Below the pieces are notes generated by a model. It was not told the origin of the DNA. It did no database searches and saw only the letters and a list, made by a program, of their open reading frames with translations. A program made the translations under genes and the position numbers. DNA of 26,179 bases from an uncultured Clostridium sp. (GTDB lineage Bacteria > Bacillota > Clostridia > TANB77 > CAG-508), in assembly GCA_900553865.1 (NCBI GenBank), contig USFC01000011.1:1-26179 (forward strand). The letters run 5' to 3'. Below are positions 1 to 6,864 of the stretch, piece after piece. How positions within the stretch are numbered: position 1 is the stretch's first letter; every line of letters begins with the position of its first letter.

Positions 1-581
1 ACAGCATATCCATCTTTAGTTTTGCTTATTTCTGCATTATCTACAGTTAAATTTGTAATTGTATAATTTGAATTCAAGTTTATTGTTAAATTATTTAAGT
101 AATCTATATTTTCTAAATCCATATAAAGAGGTAAAACATCTGTATTTGTGTATCTTGTAATATAATCTAGATCTAGTTCATATGTTAATTTTATACTTAC
201 ATTTTTATCTCTGATTTTTAAACCATTTAATAACCTTTTATCTATATTTATATAGCCTTTTAATAAATCCATTTTTAAACTTGTCGAATAAAAATTATCT
301 GAATTGTTTATATACAGCTTGGTATTGTTCAAATAATCATATTCTTGAAAAAACTTGTACTTAAGTTCTTCTCTTGAATGCATATTAAACAATATTACAT
401 CTTCACAAAGTATTTTATTATCTAAAATATTAATATTTATTGTCCTACTGCCTATGCCTATTCCCTTACTCTTTTTATTGTTAAGTGAAGTATTAGAATT
501 ATTTATAAAAAATAAAGATATTAGAATAGCAATTATAATTATTGATATTGATATTATTATGTTTTTTATTGATTCTTTCAT
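1..581 (-). CDS. Membrane-anchored hypothetical protein, 3' end beyond window
   Basis: An open frame runs from an ATG at 581 to the left edge without a stop (193 codons visible). The start is set by AAAGGAG seven bases upstream. The N-terminus is a short basic stretch (MKESIKN) followed by one strongly hydrophobic segment (about residues 8-27, mostly Ile) and then a polar Asn/Lys/Asp-rich region. This fits a single-pass protein whose bulk lies outside the membrane, or an uncleaved signal anchor. No known domain is recognised in the visible part. It starts 34 bases after the Fic gene stop on the same strand, so the two are probably co-transcribed. The function cannot be stated, and the C-terminus is missing from the window. 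Confidence 0.7.
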   Translation of the reverse strand, partial: MKESIKNIIISISIIIIAILISLFFINNSNTSLNNKKSKGIGIGSRTININILDNKILCEDVILFNMHSREELKYKFFQEYDYLNNTKLYINNSDNFYSTSLKMDLLKGYINIDKRLLNGLKIRDKNVSIKLTYELDLDYITRYTNTDVLPLYMDLENIDYLNNLTINLNSNYTITNLTVDNAEISKTKDGYA

Positions 582-614
582 TACTTAACTCCTTTATACT
601 TTATTATTTCAATT

Positions 615-1582
615 TTATTTTACAATCCAATATCCATTTTTTGTTGCTCCGACTCTTTCAATAATACCATTATCTTTTAATTGTTTTATATTATAAGAAA
701 CACCATCCCTAGTAATACCAAGAACTTTTGCCATTTGAGTTTGAGTTATACTATGGTTACTTTTTATAAGCTTTAAAATTTTTTCTTGTGTAGTTTCCTG
801 TGTAGTTTCTTGTGTAGTAATTTTTGTTATTTCATCAATTGTATCATCTATCATTTTAAGCATAAACTCAATAAATTCAGTAGCATTTCCATCTTTATTA
901 CAATTATCAATTACTTTGTAATACTCATTTTGACTCTTCTTTATCATACTTTCAATAGGTAAATAAGTAAAAGCTTTTTCCCAATGTGATAAAATTGCTG
1001 TTTGCCAAATTCTTGCAGTTCTACCATTACCATCAGAAAATGGATGTATAAATATAAATTCATAGTGAAATACTGAAGATAGTATAAGTGGATTTATGGT
1101 GTCTTTAACTTCATTCATCCAATTAAATAAATTATCCATTAAAGTTGGAACTAATCTATGTGGTGGGGCCATAAAAATCTCAACATTCCCATCATAAACA
1201 GCTTCCCCATGATTTCTAAATTTTCCTGCATCTTTTTCAACTAGAAAAGTTAATATTCCATGTATTTTCTTTAAATCTTCTACAGAATAAGGATTTACTT
1301 TATCAATTCGTTCATAGGTTTCATAAGCATTTTTACTTCTTGAATATCTTTTTGGTCTCCGATTACCATTTTTCCATTTATTACATCTTCAACTTGAAAT
1401 AATGATAGTTGATTATTTTCTATTGCCAAAGAAGAATGAATTGACCTAATCCTTGATTTTCTTCTTAATTCAGGATATCTATTTAAACTTTCAAAATAAT
1501 TAGCTTCTCCAATTTTTTTCATTATATCTGATACATAATTTAACATTTTGTCAGTTATCGTATAAGGTAGATAATTTTCCAT
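615..1582 (-). pseudogene. Class II Fic family AMP-transferase, disrupted by a frameshift
   Basis: Fic proteins transfer AMP from ATP to hydroxyl side chains of target proteins. The N-terminal part carries SSLAIENN, which matches the inhibitory (S/T)xxxE(G/N) helix of class II Fic proteins. The C-terminal part carries the catalytic motif HPFSDGNGRTAR and ends in a winged-helix HTH (ITQTQMAKVLGITRDGVSYNIKQ) after a TTQE repeat linker. The two parts are in different frames: the first stops at 1295 and the second is open from about 1330 to 615. One added A in the A5 run at 1330-1334 restores a continuous protein of about 322 residues reading EVKNAYETYERIDK across the join, as expected for the family. 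The start at 1582 follows GGAGG, eight bases upstream. The break could be a true mutation, slippage or a sequencing error. Confidence 0.85.
783..818 (-). repeat. Three tandem 12-bp units encoding TTQE repeats in Fic linker
   Basis: Three copies of a 12-bp unit (ttcttgtgtagt on the plus strand, with one C variant in the middle copy) encode TTQE three times between the Fic domain and the winged helix. Units of 12 bp keep the frame, so copy-number change would alter only linker length. Confidence 0.85.
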
Positions 1583-1669
1583 ATTCAAAACCTCCATAGA
1601 TATTTTTACTTAATTGTCACTATAGGTTAATTGATTTAGTGGTGATTGGTTCAAAATAAATTTATAGTC

Positions 1670-1774
1670 TTATTGTTTATCAAGCCATTCCATATATTCA
1701 GTTTGAGTTAATTTTCCTTTTTCAACTTTTTTGTTTCTTAATTTTATTTGTTCAATTTCTTTTTCTAAATCCAT
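1670..1774 (-). CDS. Possible 34-residue small protein
   Basis: A short frame starts at an ATG three bases after the stop of the preceding gene and ends with TAA at 1670. It encodes a highly charged helical peptide that begins MDLEKEIEQIKLRNKKVEKG and ends in EYMEWLDKQ. The tight spacing and strand suggest translational coupling to the 119-residue gene upstream. There is no clear Shine-Dalgarno, so expression would depend on coupling. The Lys/Glu-rich helix resembles the coiled-coil tails of its two neighbours in character. In A+T-rich DNA such a short frame could arise by chance, so this is only a candidate. Confidence 0.4.
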   Translation of the reverse strand: MDLEKEIEQIKLRNKKVEKGKLTQTEYMEWLDKQ

Positions 1775-1776
1775 AT

Positions 1777-2136
1777 TTATACATCGTTATTTAATGATAT
1801 TTTTAATTTTTCAATTTTATTTTGTTTTTCACTTGTAATTCTTTCATAGTAGCTTATTAATTTATCTAATCTATCATTCGAAAGACTAACAATTAAACTC
1901 GGATTATTTTCAATTTCTTTTGTGAATTGTTTAAGTTTAAATTCCTTGCTATCAATATTAGTTTTTAAATCTTCTGTAAAAGTGTTTATATTATTCTTTT
2001 TTATATTAGTAGTAATATTATTACATTCTTCCAAATGTGGCTCTGTTTTATTTTTATGAAGAAAAGTCAATTTGAAAAAATTTTTTAATTTCTGTATAAA
2101 TGAAATTTTTTCAATTGGTATCAAACTATTTTTCAC
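1777..2136 (-). CDS. Hypothetical protein with C-terminal coiled-coil module
   Basis: The best start is GTG at 2136: a strong GAAGGAG (2146-2152) lies nine bases upstream, and the gene overlaps the end of the larger upstream gene by 11 bases, so the two are translationally coupled. The longer ATG frame from 2160 would place the SD inside the coding region. The product is about 119 residues with no signal peptide, and basic at its N-terminus. Its C-terminus (SLSNDRLDKLI, then EKQNKIEKLK) repeats a motif near the C-terminus of the upstream protein (SLSEEELDALI, then EKQSKIERLQK). This suggests an internal duplication or shared partner-binding helix. No known family is recognised. Confidence 0.7.
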   Translation of the reverse strand: MKNSLIPIEKISFIQKLKNFFKLTFLHKNKTEPHLEECNNITTNIKKNNINTFTEDLKTNIDSKEFKLKQFTKEIENNPSLIVSLSNDRLDKLISYYERITSEKQNKIEKLKISLNNDV

Positions 2137-3334
2137 CAAAATCAACTCCTTCAATTTCAATTTGACTCTCTAAGTCTGCTATTATCTTATCTTGGTCTTT
2201 ACTTAAAGCAATTAAATCTTGGGCTTTTTTAATTTTTTGTAATCTTTCAATTTTACTTTGTTTTTCTCTTTGTAAATTTTCCATTTTTTCAATTAATGCA
2301 TCTAACTCTTCTTCGCTTAAACTCTCAACATCTGTATCATAATTCGTTGTAGGACTTTCTTGTAATTCTGTTGTATCATTTTGAATTGTATCTTGATTAG
2401 TTATTTTACTTTCATTAGCTTTTGATTGTTCAAGTATTCCTTTTTCAGCTTCGATAAATAGCGAATAAATATATTTACAATGTTCTTCTATCTCTTTTGC
2501 TACAGGAATACCCTCTCCATAAGAATCAAATGTTTTCCCCATTATATGAAAATTGTAATTTTTATGATAATCATCATATGTTTCATATATTGTTGCTAAA
2601 TCAGTTGGTAAATCTTCTCTTACAGATATTAATTCTCTTTCTGACTGAAATTTTCGTATTTTTTCTTCTGAATCTATATCTTCTCTATATATTTCTGCAC
2701 CATTTCCAATTTTATATTCAGGATTATTTCTTACTATTCCTTCAACAACAGGTTGTATATCAATCCCTTTCTTTCTTGAAGATATGTCAAAACTTTCACT
2801 TATTTCTTCTCCATTTATAATTGAAACTTTTTGTGATATACGAACAGGCACATATAGCTTATCTTTTTCTTTATATACAGCAGTTAATCCACCTCTAAAA
2901 TAATTATCGATTATATCTACCTCTGAATATATGTCATCTTCATCAATAGTAACAGTATATGGATATTTTTGATGTAATCCTATATAATCATTTACAATAT
3001 TTCCTATCGAAGAAAAAGTGATTCTCTTTGGATTTTTAGTATCTATACTTATTGATATTTCTCCTATGTTAAATTTATCTGGCACTTTACCATTATCTTG
3101 TAAATAAGATCTAATTTGATCAATATTTCTATCTTCATCACTTTTATCAAATATAATATCTGAATCAAGTGCTGTCCACATTTTATCCCTCAGTTCTTTT
3201 TCTGTTAATTCAGAAATTTCTTTAGGTTTATAATTTCTAGGTTCTCCCGTTTCTTTATAAGGACCTCTACCACCAAAACTATTATTTTGGTTTTCTCTTT
3301 TTAATCCTTGAACAATTTTCCATTCATCACTCAT
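2126..3334 (-). CDS. Large hypothetical protein, acidic, coiled-coil C-terminus
   Basis: A 402-residue protein starts at ATG 3334 behind GGAGGAAAAAT, a good ribosome binding site. It has no signal peptide or membrane segment and is presumably cytoplasmic. Roughly residues 40-280 are a mixed alpha/beta-looking region with no motif I recognise. Residues from about 305 to 340 are low-complexity (Thr/Asn/Gln/Glu), followed by a coiled coil (SLSEEELDALIEKMENLQ onward) with a long Lys/Glu/Gln tail. It overlaps the next gene by 11 bases and is probably the first gene of the run 3334 to 1670, perhaps also reaching the Fic gene. Its context with Fic suggests accessory-island cargo or a toxin-related locus, but that is inference only. 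Confidence 0.75.
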   Translation of the reverse strand: MSDEWKIVQGLKRENQNNSFGGRGPYKETGEPRNYKPKEISELTEKELRDKMWTALDSDIIFDKSDEDRNIDQIRSYLQDNGKVPDKFNIGEISISIDTKNPKRITFSSIGNIVNDYIGLHQKYPYTVTIDEDDIYSEVDIIDNYFRGGLTAVYKEKDKLYVPVRISQKVSIINGEEISESFDISSRKKGIDIQPVVEGIVRNNPEYKIGNGAEIYREDIDSEEKIRKFQSERELISVREDLPTDLATIYETYDDYHKNYNFHIMGKTFDSYGEGIPVAKEIEEHCKYIYSLFIEAEKGILEQSKANESKITNQDTIQNDTTELQESPTTNYDTDVESLSEEELDALIEKMENLQREKQSKIERLQKIKKAQDLIALSKDQDKIIADLESQIEIEGVDFGEK

Positions 3335-3410
3335 ATTTTTCCTCCGTACATAAAATATAATAATCTAACAATAGACTATCATTATAAAAATAAAAAATCA
3401 ATAAAATTGT

Positions 3411-3446
3411 AAAAAAAAGTACCTCACCTCCCGTAAGATACTTTTT
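3411..3446 (-). terminator. Intrinsic terminator after the transglutaminase-like gene
   Basis: A 14-bp stem with two G-U pairs (arms 3414-3427 and 3433-3446, beginning AAAAAGTA on the minus strand) with a five-base loop is followed on the minus strand by eight T. It sits 20 bases past the stop at 3466. Confidence 0.8.
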
Positions 3447-3465
3447 ATTAACTAACTGCAAATTA

Positions 3466-3936
3466 TTACAGTTTACAATCAGATAAGAGTTCATTGAAAA
3501 AAGCCTCCTCTCCATTAATTCCAAAAACATCATAATGTGAAATCTCATGTCGAATTGCATTTTCTACAAATTCGTCATATGGAATACACATATGTTTGTC
3601 AACAGTTCCTGCTTTTATATCCATAACTGGATCAGCAATAACTTTATCTCCTTTCTCATCAAAGTAAAGCACACTACAATGATTTCCACCATCTTCTTCA
3701 GGTGTTATTGTAAAATAGCATTTAATTCCTGCTTCGTGTAATAAAGAAACAAGATACATACTATAATGCAAACAACATCCAACATGATTGGCTTCAACAT
3801 ACATTCTCTCAGTTTCTGGCATTTTGTTTGCCTTGATACCTGAGTATATGATGCTCATTGTATGTTCTCCTGCCTTGGATAAATCATATCTGTTACCAAC
3901 TACTACCTTTTCATACTGCTTTCTAATATCTTTCAT
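3466..3936 (-). CDS. Transglutaminase-like (papain-fold) cysteine protein
   Basis: A 156-residue protein starts at 3936 behind GGGAGGA. The order Cys (NHVGCCLHYS, Cys54/55), His (GNHCSVLYFDEKGD, His86) and Asp (VIADPVMD, Asp102) matches the catalytic triad layout of the transglutaminase-like superfamily. Bacterial members act as proteases, peptide ligases or deamidases more often than true transglutaminases. There is no signal peptide, so it probably acts in the cytoplasm. It lies 75 bases downstream of an unrecognised 220-residue gene on the same strand, with only one terminator after the pair, so they form a likely operon. By eye both genes look slightly richer in G+C than those before them. 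The substrate is unknown. Fold-level assignment is fairly secure; exact activity is not. Confidence 0.75.
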   Translation of the reverse strand: MKDIRKQYEKVVVGNRYDLSKAGEHTMSIIYSGIKANKMPETERMYVEANHVGCCLHYSMYLVSLLHEAGIKCYFTITPEEDGGNHCSVLYFDEKGDKVIADPVMDIKAGTVDKHMCIPYDEFVENAIRHEISHYDVFGINGEEAFFNELLSDCKL

Positions 3937-4011
3937 AAGATATATCCTCCCTTTGTTAATTTATAGTTGATGTTTTGTTACTGCTAACTGAATAAAGCTT
4001 TCTTCTCCTTT

Positions 4012-4674
4012 CTAATTGTTAGCACTTATTTGTCCAATAATAATTGGATTTTGTTTTCCAAAAGAAAAGCCTTCTAATCTTTCCTGTGTAACTTTGATTC
4101 CCTCCTTTATGTTTTTTTCAAAGTATTTTATTGCTTCTTCAGAAACAATGCAAAGTGTCTTATAATTTTTAATTACAGATCCTTCTGCTTTGAAAAAATA
4201 ATCACTATTCATTGTAAAAACACTTTGTTCTTTAAAGGTTTTAAGTTTTTTGGTCTGTGTGCATAATGCTTCTAAAACTTTTCCTCCTCTTTTACTTGCA
4301 TAAACCATATCACTTCCTGTATTTATCCAAAAAGCCTTTTTCTTCTTAGGGAAATTGCATATTGCTGTAATCGACATACAAGCTTTTTGGGTATCAATTA
4401 ATTTAGATTTTTCAGCATTCCAAGCAACCAATAACGGTTTTTTCAATGATTCATATCTAAATTCTGAATTATGAGTAATCCAATTAATACGGTCGTATTT
4501 TTGTGTCCATACGTCGTATAATGTAGAAAGAATCTTATTTGCAACCTCCTCCATTTCTTGTGTCATTGAGATATTAGATTTTACAAATCCTATAAATTGT
4601 ACATCTTCATTCTCAATTTTCAAATAAACTGCCTTGTCCATTGTTTCTTCTGTCATAATTGTAGTCTCCATCAT
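4012..4674 (-). CDS. Unrecognised 220-residue protein
   Basis: The frame starts at ATG 4674 with GAGGAGAG seven bases upstream; a second in-frame ATG follows six residues later. No signal peptide or transmembrane helix is visible. The protein has a conserved-looking core (FRYESLKKPLLVAWNAEKSK, then AFWINTGSDMVYASKRGGKV) that I cannot assign to a family. It is transcribed from a clear promoter at 4768-4796 and followed by the transglutaminase-like gene, with which it probably functions. One reading is an enzyme or effector and its partner, but nothing in the sequence proves it. The last gene-free stretch before it (4675-5054) holds the promoter, a small leader hairpin (4720-4739) and the TATAGGT repeats. 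Confidence 0.7.
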   Translation of the reverse strand: MMETTIMTEETMDKAVYLKIENEDVQFIGFVKSNISMTQEMEEVANKILSTLYDVWTQKYDRINWITHNSEFRYESLKKPLLVAWNAEKSKLIDTQKACMSITAICNFPKKKKAFWINTGSDMVYASKRGGKVLEALCTQTKKLKTFKEQSVFTMNSDYFFKAEGSVIKNYKTLCIVSEEAIKYFEKNIKEGIKVTQERLEGFSFGKQNPIIIGQISANN

Positions 4675-4767
4675 AATGCTCTCTCCTCTTTATATTCATT
4701 TTTTTAGGTTGCAATATTCCACTTGCCTTTCTCCAAGTGCTTATTCTAAGTTTACGTTAACATTTAT

Positions 4768-4796
4768 ATTTTATCATAAAATATGGGGAAAGTCAA
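4768..4796 (-). promoter_or_regulatory. Sigma-A promoter for the 4674-3466 operon
   Basis: TTGACT (4791-4796) and TAAAAT (4768-4773) are separated by 17 bases, with TG one base before the -10 (extended -10). Transcription would start near 4761, leaving a leader of about 85 bases with a hairpin CACTTG/CAAGTG at 4720-4739. Confidence 0.75.
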
Positions 4797-4881
4797 TTTT
4801 TATGTAAATCAGGTCTTGTTTTTACTTATTTTTATATGTTATCTCGAATGTCTTCATTTTTCTTTGCAATTCTATGTGATT

Positions 4882-4957
4882 TTTATAGGTTAAAATTTCA
4901 CAATTTTTCGACCTATAAATTTCTATAAGTCAATTTTTTTAATATTTTTGACCTATA
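4882..4957. repeat. Two adjacent inverted repeats of a TATAGGT half-site
   Basis: A perfect 9-bp inverted pair (TTTATAGGT 4882-4890, ACCTATAAA 4911-4919) is followed by a 10-bp pair with one mismatch (TATAAGTCAA 4924-4933, TTGACCTATA 4948-4957). Thus four half-sites of the form TATARGTYAA alternate in orientation within 76 bp. The same 10-mer TATAGGTTAA as at 4884-4893 also occurs at 1621-1630, just upstream of the Fic gene. This could be an operator array for a repressor not in the window. Confidence 0.55.
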
Positions 4958-5054
4958 CTAAATTTATTAGTCTAGCACGAAATTTTTGTGAATATTCAAA
5001 AATCATTGACATAATTTTATATACAAAATACAATTATTTAATTTACAATATGAT

Positions 5055-5483
5055 TTAGTTGTTTAAATATTTAAATACTTCTTCTGGATATATTTTTAAT
5101 TCCTTATTTATAAATTTATCAATATTAATCCATGTTGCATCAGTTTCACAATTATCATCAATTATATGATATTTTTCTTTATAATCTGAATCATTTATAT
5201 CAACATTATAAAATAATATCAATTCATGTGCATTTTTTCCGTTATAAGTAAATATATTTTCAGAAATACCTAAAAATTCTCCTACATTAATATCTATATT
5301 AAGTTCTTCTTTAAATTCTCTTTTTAAAGCATCTTTGCTATTTTCTAAAAATTCAATACCTCCACCTATACTTCTATAAAATGTTTCATTTTTAGTTTTA
5401 TCATATCCTTCACTAACTAAAATTTTATTGTCCTTTTTTACTATTCCAAGTACAATAGGTCTTATTTCCTTAAACTTATCCAT
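5055..5483 (-). CDS. Nudix hydrolase
   Basis: Nudix enzymes hydrolyse nucleoside diphosphates linked to another group, often as housecleaning or signalling enzymes. The Nudix box is visible: GGIEFLENSKDALKREFKEE fits G-x5-E-x7-RE-U-x-EE, with the usual following Gly replaced by Asn. The box starts at about residue 40 of 142, and the short length fits a single-domain MutT-type protein. The start is placed at ATG 5483 because AGGAGG (5498-5503) lies inside the longer frame; the 14-base spacing is somewhat long. There is no close gene on the same strand, so it appears monocistronic. Substrate cannot be deduced; the FLGISENIF and DATWINID segments are typical of the alpha/beta sandwich. Confidence 0.88.
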   Translation of the reverse strand: MDKFKEIRPIVLGIVKKDNKILVSEGYDKTKNETFYRSIGGGIEFLENSKDALKREFKEELNIDINVGEFLGISENIFTYNGKNAHELILFYNVDINDSDYKEKYHIIDDNCETDATWINIDKFINKELKIYPEEVFKYLNN

Positions 5484-5536
5484 ATTTAAATTTTTACCTC
5501 CTCTACACACTTACCTATTTATTTAATTATTATAAT

Positions 5537-5581
5537 AAGATAAGAAAAAGATACTATCAATTATTATTTTCCTCTTATCTT
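5537..5581 (-). terminator. Weak hairpin after the gene remnant at 5589
   Basis: AAGATAAGA (from 5537) pairs with TCTTATCTT (to 5581) across a long A+T-rich loop, with extension to AAAA/TTTT through a small bulge. It lies just beyond the stop of the minus-strand remnant. The T tail is poor, so the terminator call is tentative. Confidence 0.35.
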
Positions 5582-5588
5582 TATATAT

Positions 5589-5960
5589 TTACATTTTTGT
5601 TAAATCTAAAATCCATTCAATCCAGCCTCGAATTGTTGACGATCTTCTTTTATAAGTACTTTCACTTTCAATATTATACAAATCACAATGTTTCATTATC
5701 TCTATTGTGTCAATAGTCTTAGGCTTTTCAGAATTTTCGAAATATAATCTTAAGTAATTATTAAAAGCTTTATGCTTTAATATTAATTTGATTAATTTGA
5801 CAAATTCTAGTTGTCTTTGTTTATATCCTAAATTTAAAATTTTCCTTCCTAATTCAGTTAATTCAAGTACTATGTTTCCATCATTTCTCTTTTTACTTAC
5901 TAACCCTAAATATCTTGCAGCATCAATATAATAATTTGTTTGTCTTTCAGAAAGATAATT
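5589..5960 (-). pseudogene. 5'-truncated remnant, winged-helix-like C-terminal domain
   Basis: An open frame of 123 codons ends at TAA 5589-5591 but has an in-frame stop at 5961-5963 and no plausible start codon, so only a C-terminal piece remains. It reads LSERQTNYYIDAARYLGLVS, then LTELGRKILNLGYKQRQLEF, and later YNIESESTYKRRSSTIRGWI. This pattern (a helix-rich segment with an RQ-x2-YY start and a final SxSTYKRR...IRGWIEWI) resembles a DNA-binding-type module found at the C-terminus of some restriction-related proteins, from memory and not verified. It abuts a second remnant on the opposite strand, also missing its 5' part. A deletion or rearrangement at about 5960 explains both. Confidence 0.6.
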
Positions 5961-6157
5961 TTAAAAGAATGATTGATTCTATGTCTGGTAATGAATTTCT
6001 TAATTTTATAGAATATATAAATGCTTGTACTAAAATATCTGATGAGGATTATGATGAAGAACTTTGGTCTGGTGATGAATGATGGGAAGATGAATCAACA
6101 AAGTTTTATGGTTATAACCCTGAAGATATTGAAGATGATGACAACTTACCACTTTAA
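5951..6157 (+). pseudogene. 3' fragment of an unknown gene with an internal TGA
   Basis: On the plus strand a frame reading DNFKRMIDSMSGNEFLNFIE continues to an in-frame TGA at 6080-6082, then resumes in the same frame (WEDESTKFYGYNPED) and ends in a very acidic tail DIEDDDNLPL at TAA 6155-6157. Codons and composition look protein-like on both sides of the TGA, so this is likely the C-terminus of a decayed gene that begins at the junction near 5955. A short frame from ATG 5969 to the TGA lacks a ribosome binding site. The acidic tail ending in a hydrophobic residue is reminiscent of SSB-type tips but is too little to name it. Confidence 0.5.
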
Positions 6158-6310
6158 CTTCAAAATTCAAATTTTGAGGCATCTTTATTGTGCTTTTTAT
6201 TTTTTTGTTCTTTTTATATAAAAGTAGAATTTTCCTATAATATAATAAACTTGCAATTATTTATATAATGTGGATAGCTTTGAATCATTGTAAGTTTACA
6301 AAACTCTATA

Positions 6311-6347
6311 AGAGTATTAATCTAAGGAATTTGATTAATACTCTTTT
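6311..6347. terminator. Bidirectional terminator hairpin, copy 1
   Basis: AGAGTATTAATC (6311-6322) pairs perfectly with GATTAATACTCT (6333-6344) over a 10-base loop, followed by TTTT on the plus strand. It lies 50 bases past the stop of the minus-strand gene at 6399. The same hairpin arms recur at 6813-6847. Confidence 0.75.
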
Positions 6348-6398
6348 GGTAGTTCTTAAAAATTCTATAAAATTTTTTTAATAGTTCTAATATTTAAT

Positions 6399-6695
6399 CT
6401 AACCGTTCAATAACATTTTAAAGCTTATCATATTTAGTATCCATCTAATAATAAATGGTACTACTATAATAACCACTCCGATAAGTATTTTTTGCTTGTT
6501 AGGCTTTTGGCTTTTTATCATATATACAATGCCTGCTATTAATCCTGCTATGATTAATACTGAACTAATGCCTTGCATTACTGCTGTTGTTTTAACCGCC
6601 TTGCTTACTACTTCATTTGCACTAATCGTTGATTGTGTGCTTGCTAGTGTATCTACACTTTTCATCCATGTTTCTGACATTCCTGCTGAATTCAT
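6399..6695 (-). CDS. Small two-helix membrane protein
   Basis: A protein of about 98 residues has a polar Ser/Thr-rich N-terminal half (MSETWMKSVDTLASTQST) and then two transmembrane helices (about residues 42-63 and 74-97) joined by a short basic loop KSQKPNKQK. The second ATG (6695) is preferred because GGGGG lies nine bases upstream; the first ATG at 6701 would be only three bases away. The topology and size recall VirB2/TrbC-type pilins of conjugation systems, but no other conjugation gene is present, and a clear signal peptide is lacking. It has its own promoter (6736-6764) and terminator, so it is monocistronic. Family assignment is open. Confidence 0.7.
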   Translation of the reverse strand: MNSAGMSETWMKSVDTLASTQSTISANEVVSKAVKTTAVMQGISSVLIIAGLIAGIVYMIKSQKPNKQKILIGVVIIVVPFIIRWILNMISFKMLLNG

Positions 6696-6735
6696 CGACA
6701 TTTTCCCCCTTTTATTTATATTTTTTACATCTTCT

Positions 6736-6764
6736 ATTTAATCTCTAATTCTTTTACTTGTCAA
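6736..6764 (-). promoter_or_regulatory. Sigma-A promoter of the small membrane protein gene
   Basis: Perfect TTGACA (6759-6764), 17-base spacer, TTAAAT (6736-6741). Predicted start of transcription is near 6729, giving a leader of about 35 bases. Confidence 0.75.
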
Positions 6765-6812
6765 TACTAATTTCATTTATGAGTATAATTACAATATTCT
6801 TGTATAAATTTT

Positions 6813-6847
6813 AAAGAGTATTAACAAAATTTGATTAATACTCTTTT
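6813..6847. terminator. Bidirectional terminator hairpin, copy 2
   Basis: AAAGAGTATTAA (6813-6824) pairs with TTAATACTCTTT (6835-6846), followed by a T run on the plus strand and TTTAAAATTT on the minus strand. It sits 18 bases past the stop of the FAD/Rieske gene. Arms match those of the hairpin at 6311-6347. Confidence 0.8.
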
Positions 6848-6864
6848 TATATTTAATTTCTAAT

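Noticed and set aside
2497..2820. Plus-strand frame of 107 codons
   Set aside because: It is antisense to the 402-residue gene, Leu/Phe-rich from composition, with no SD.
3327..3560. Minus-strand frame of 77 codons
   Set aside because: It overlaps the end of the transglutaminase-like gene and its terminator, with no SD and a composition unlike protein.
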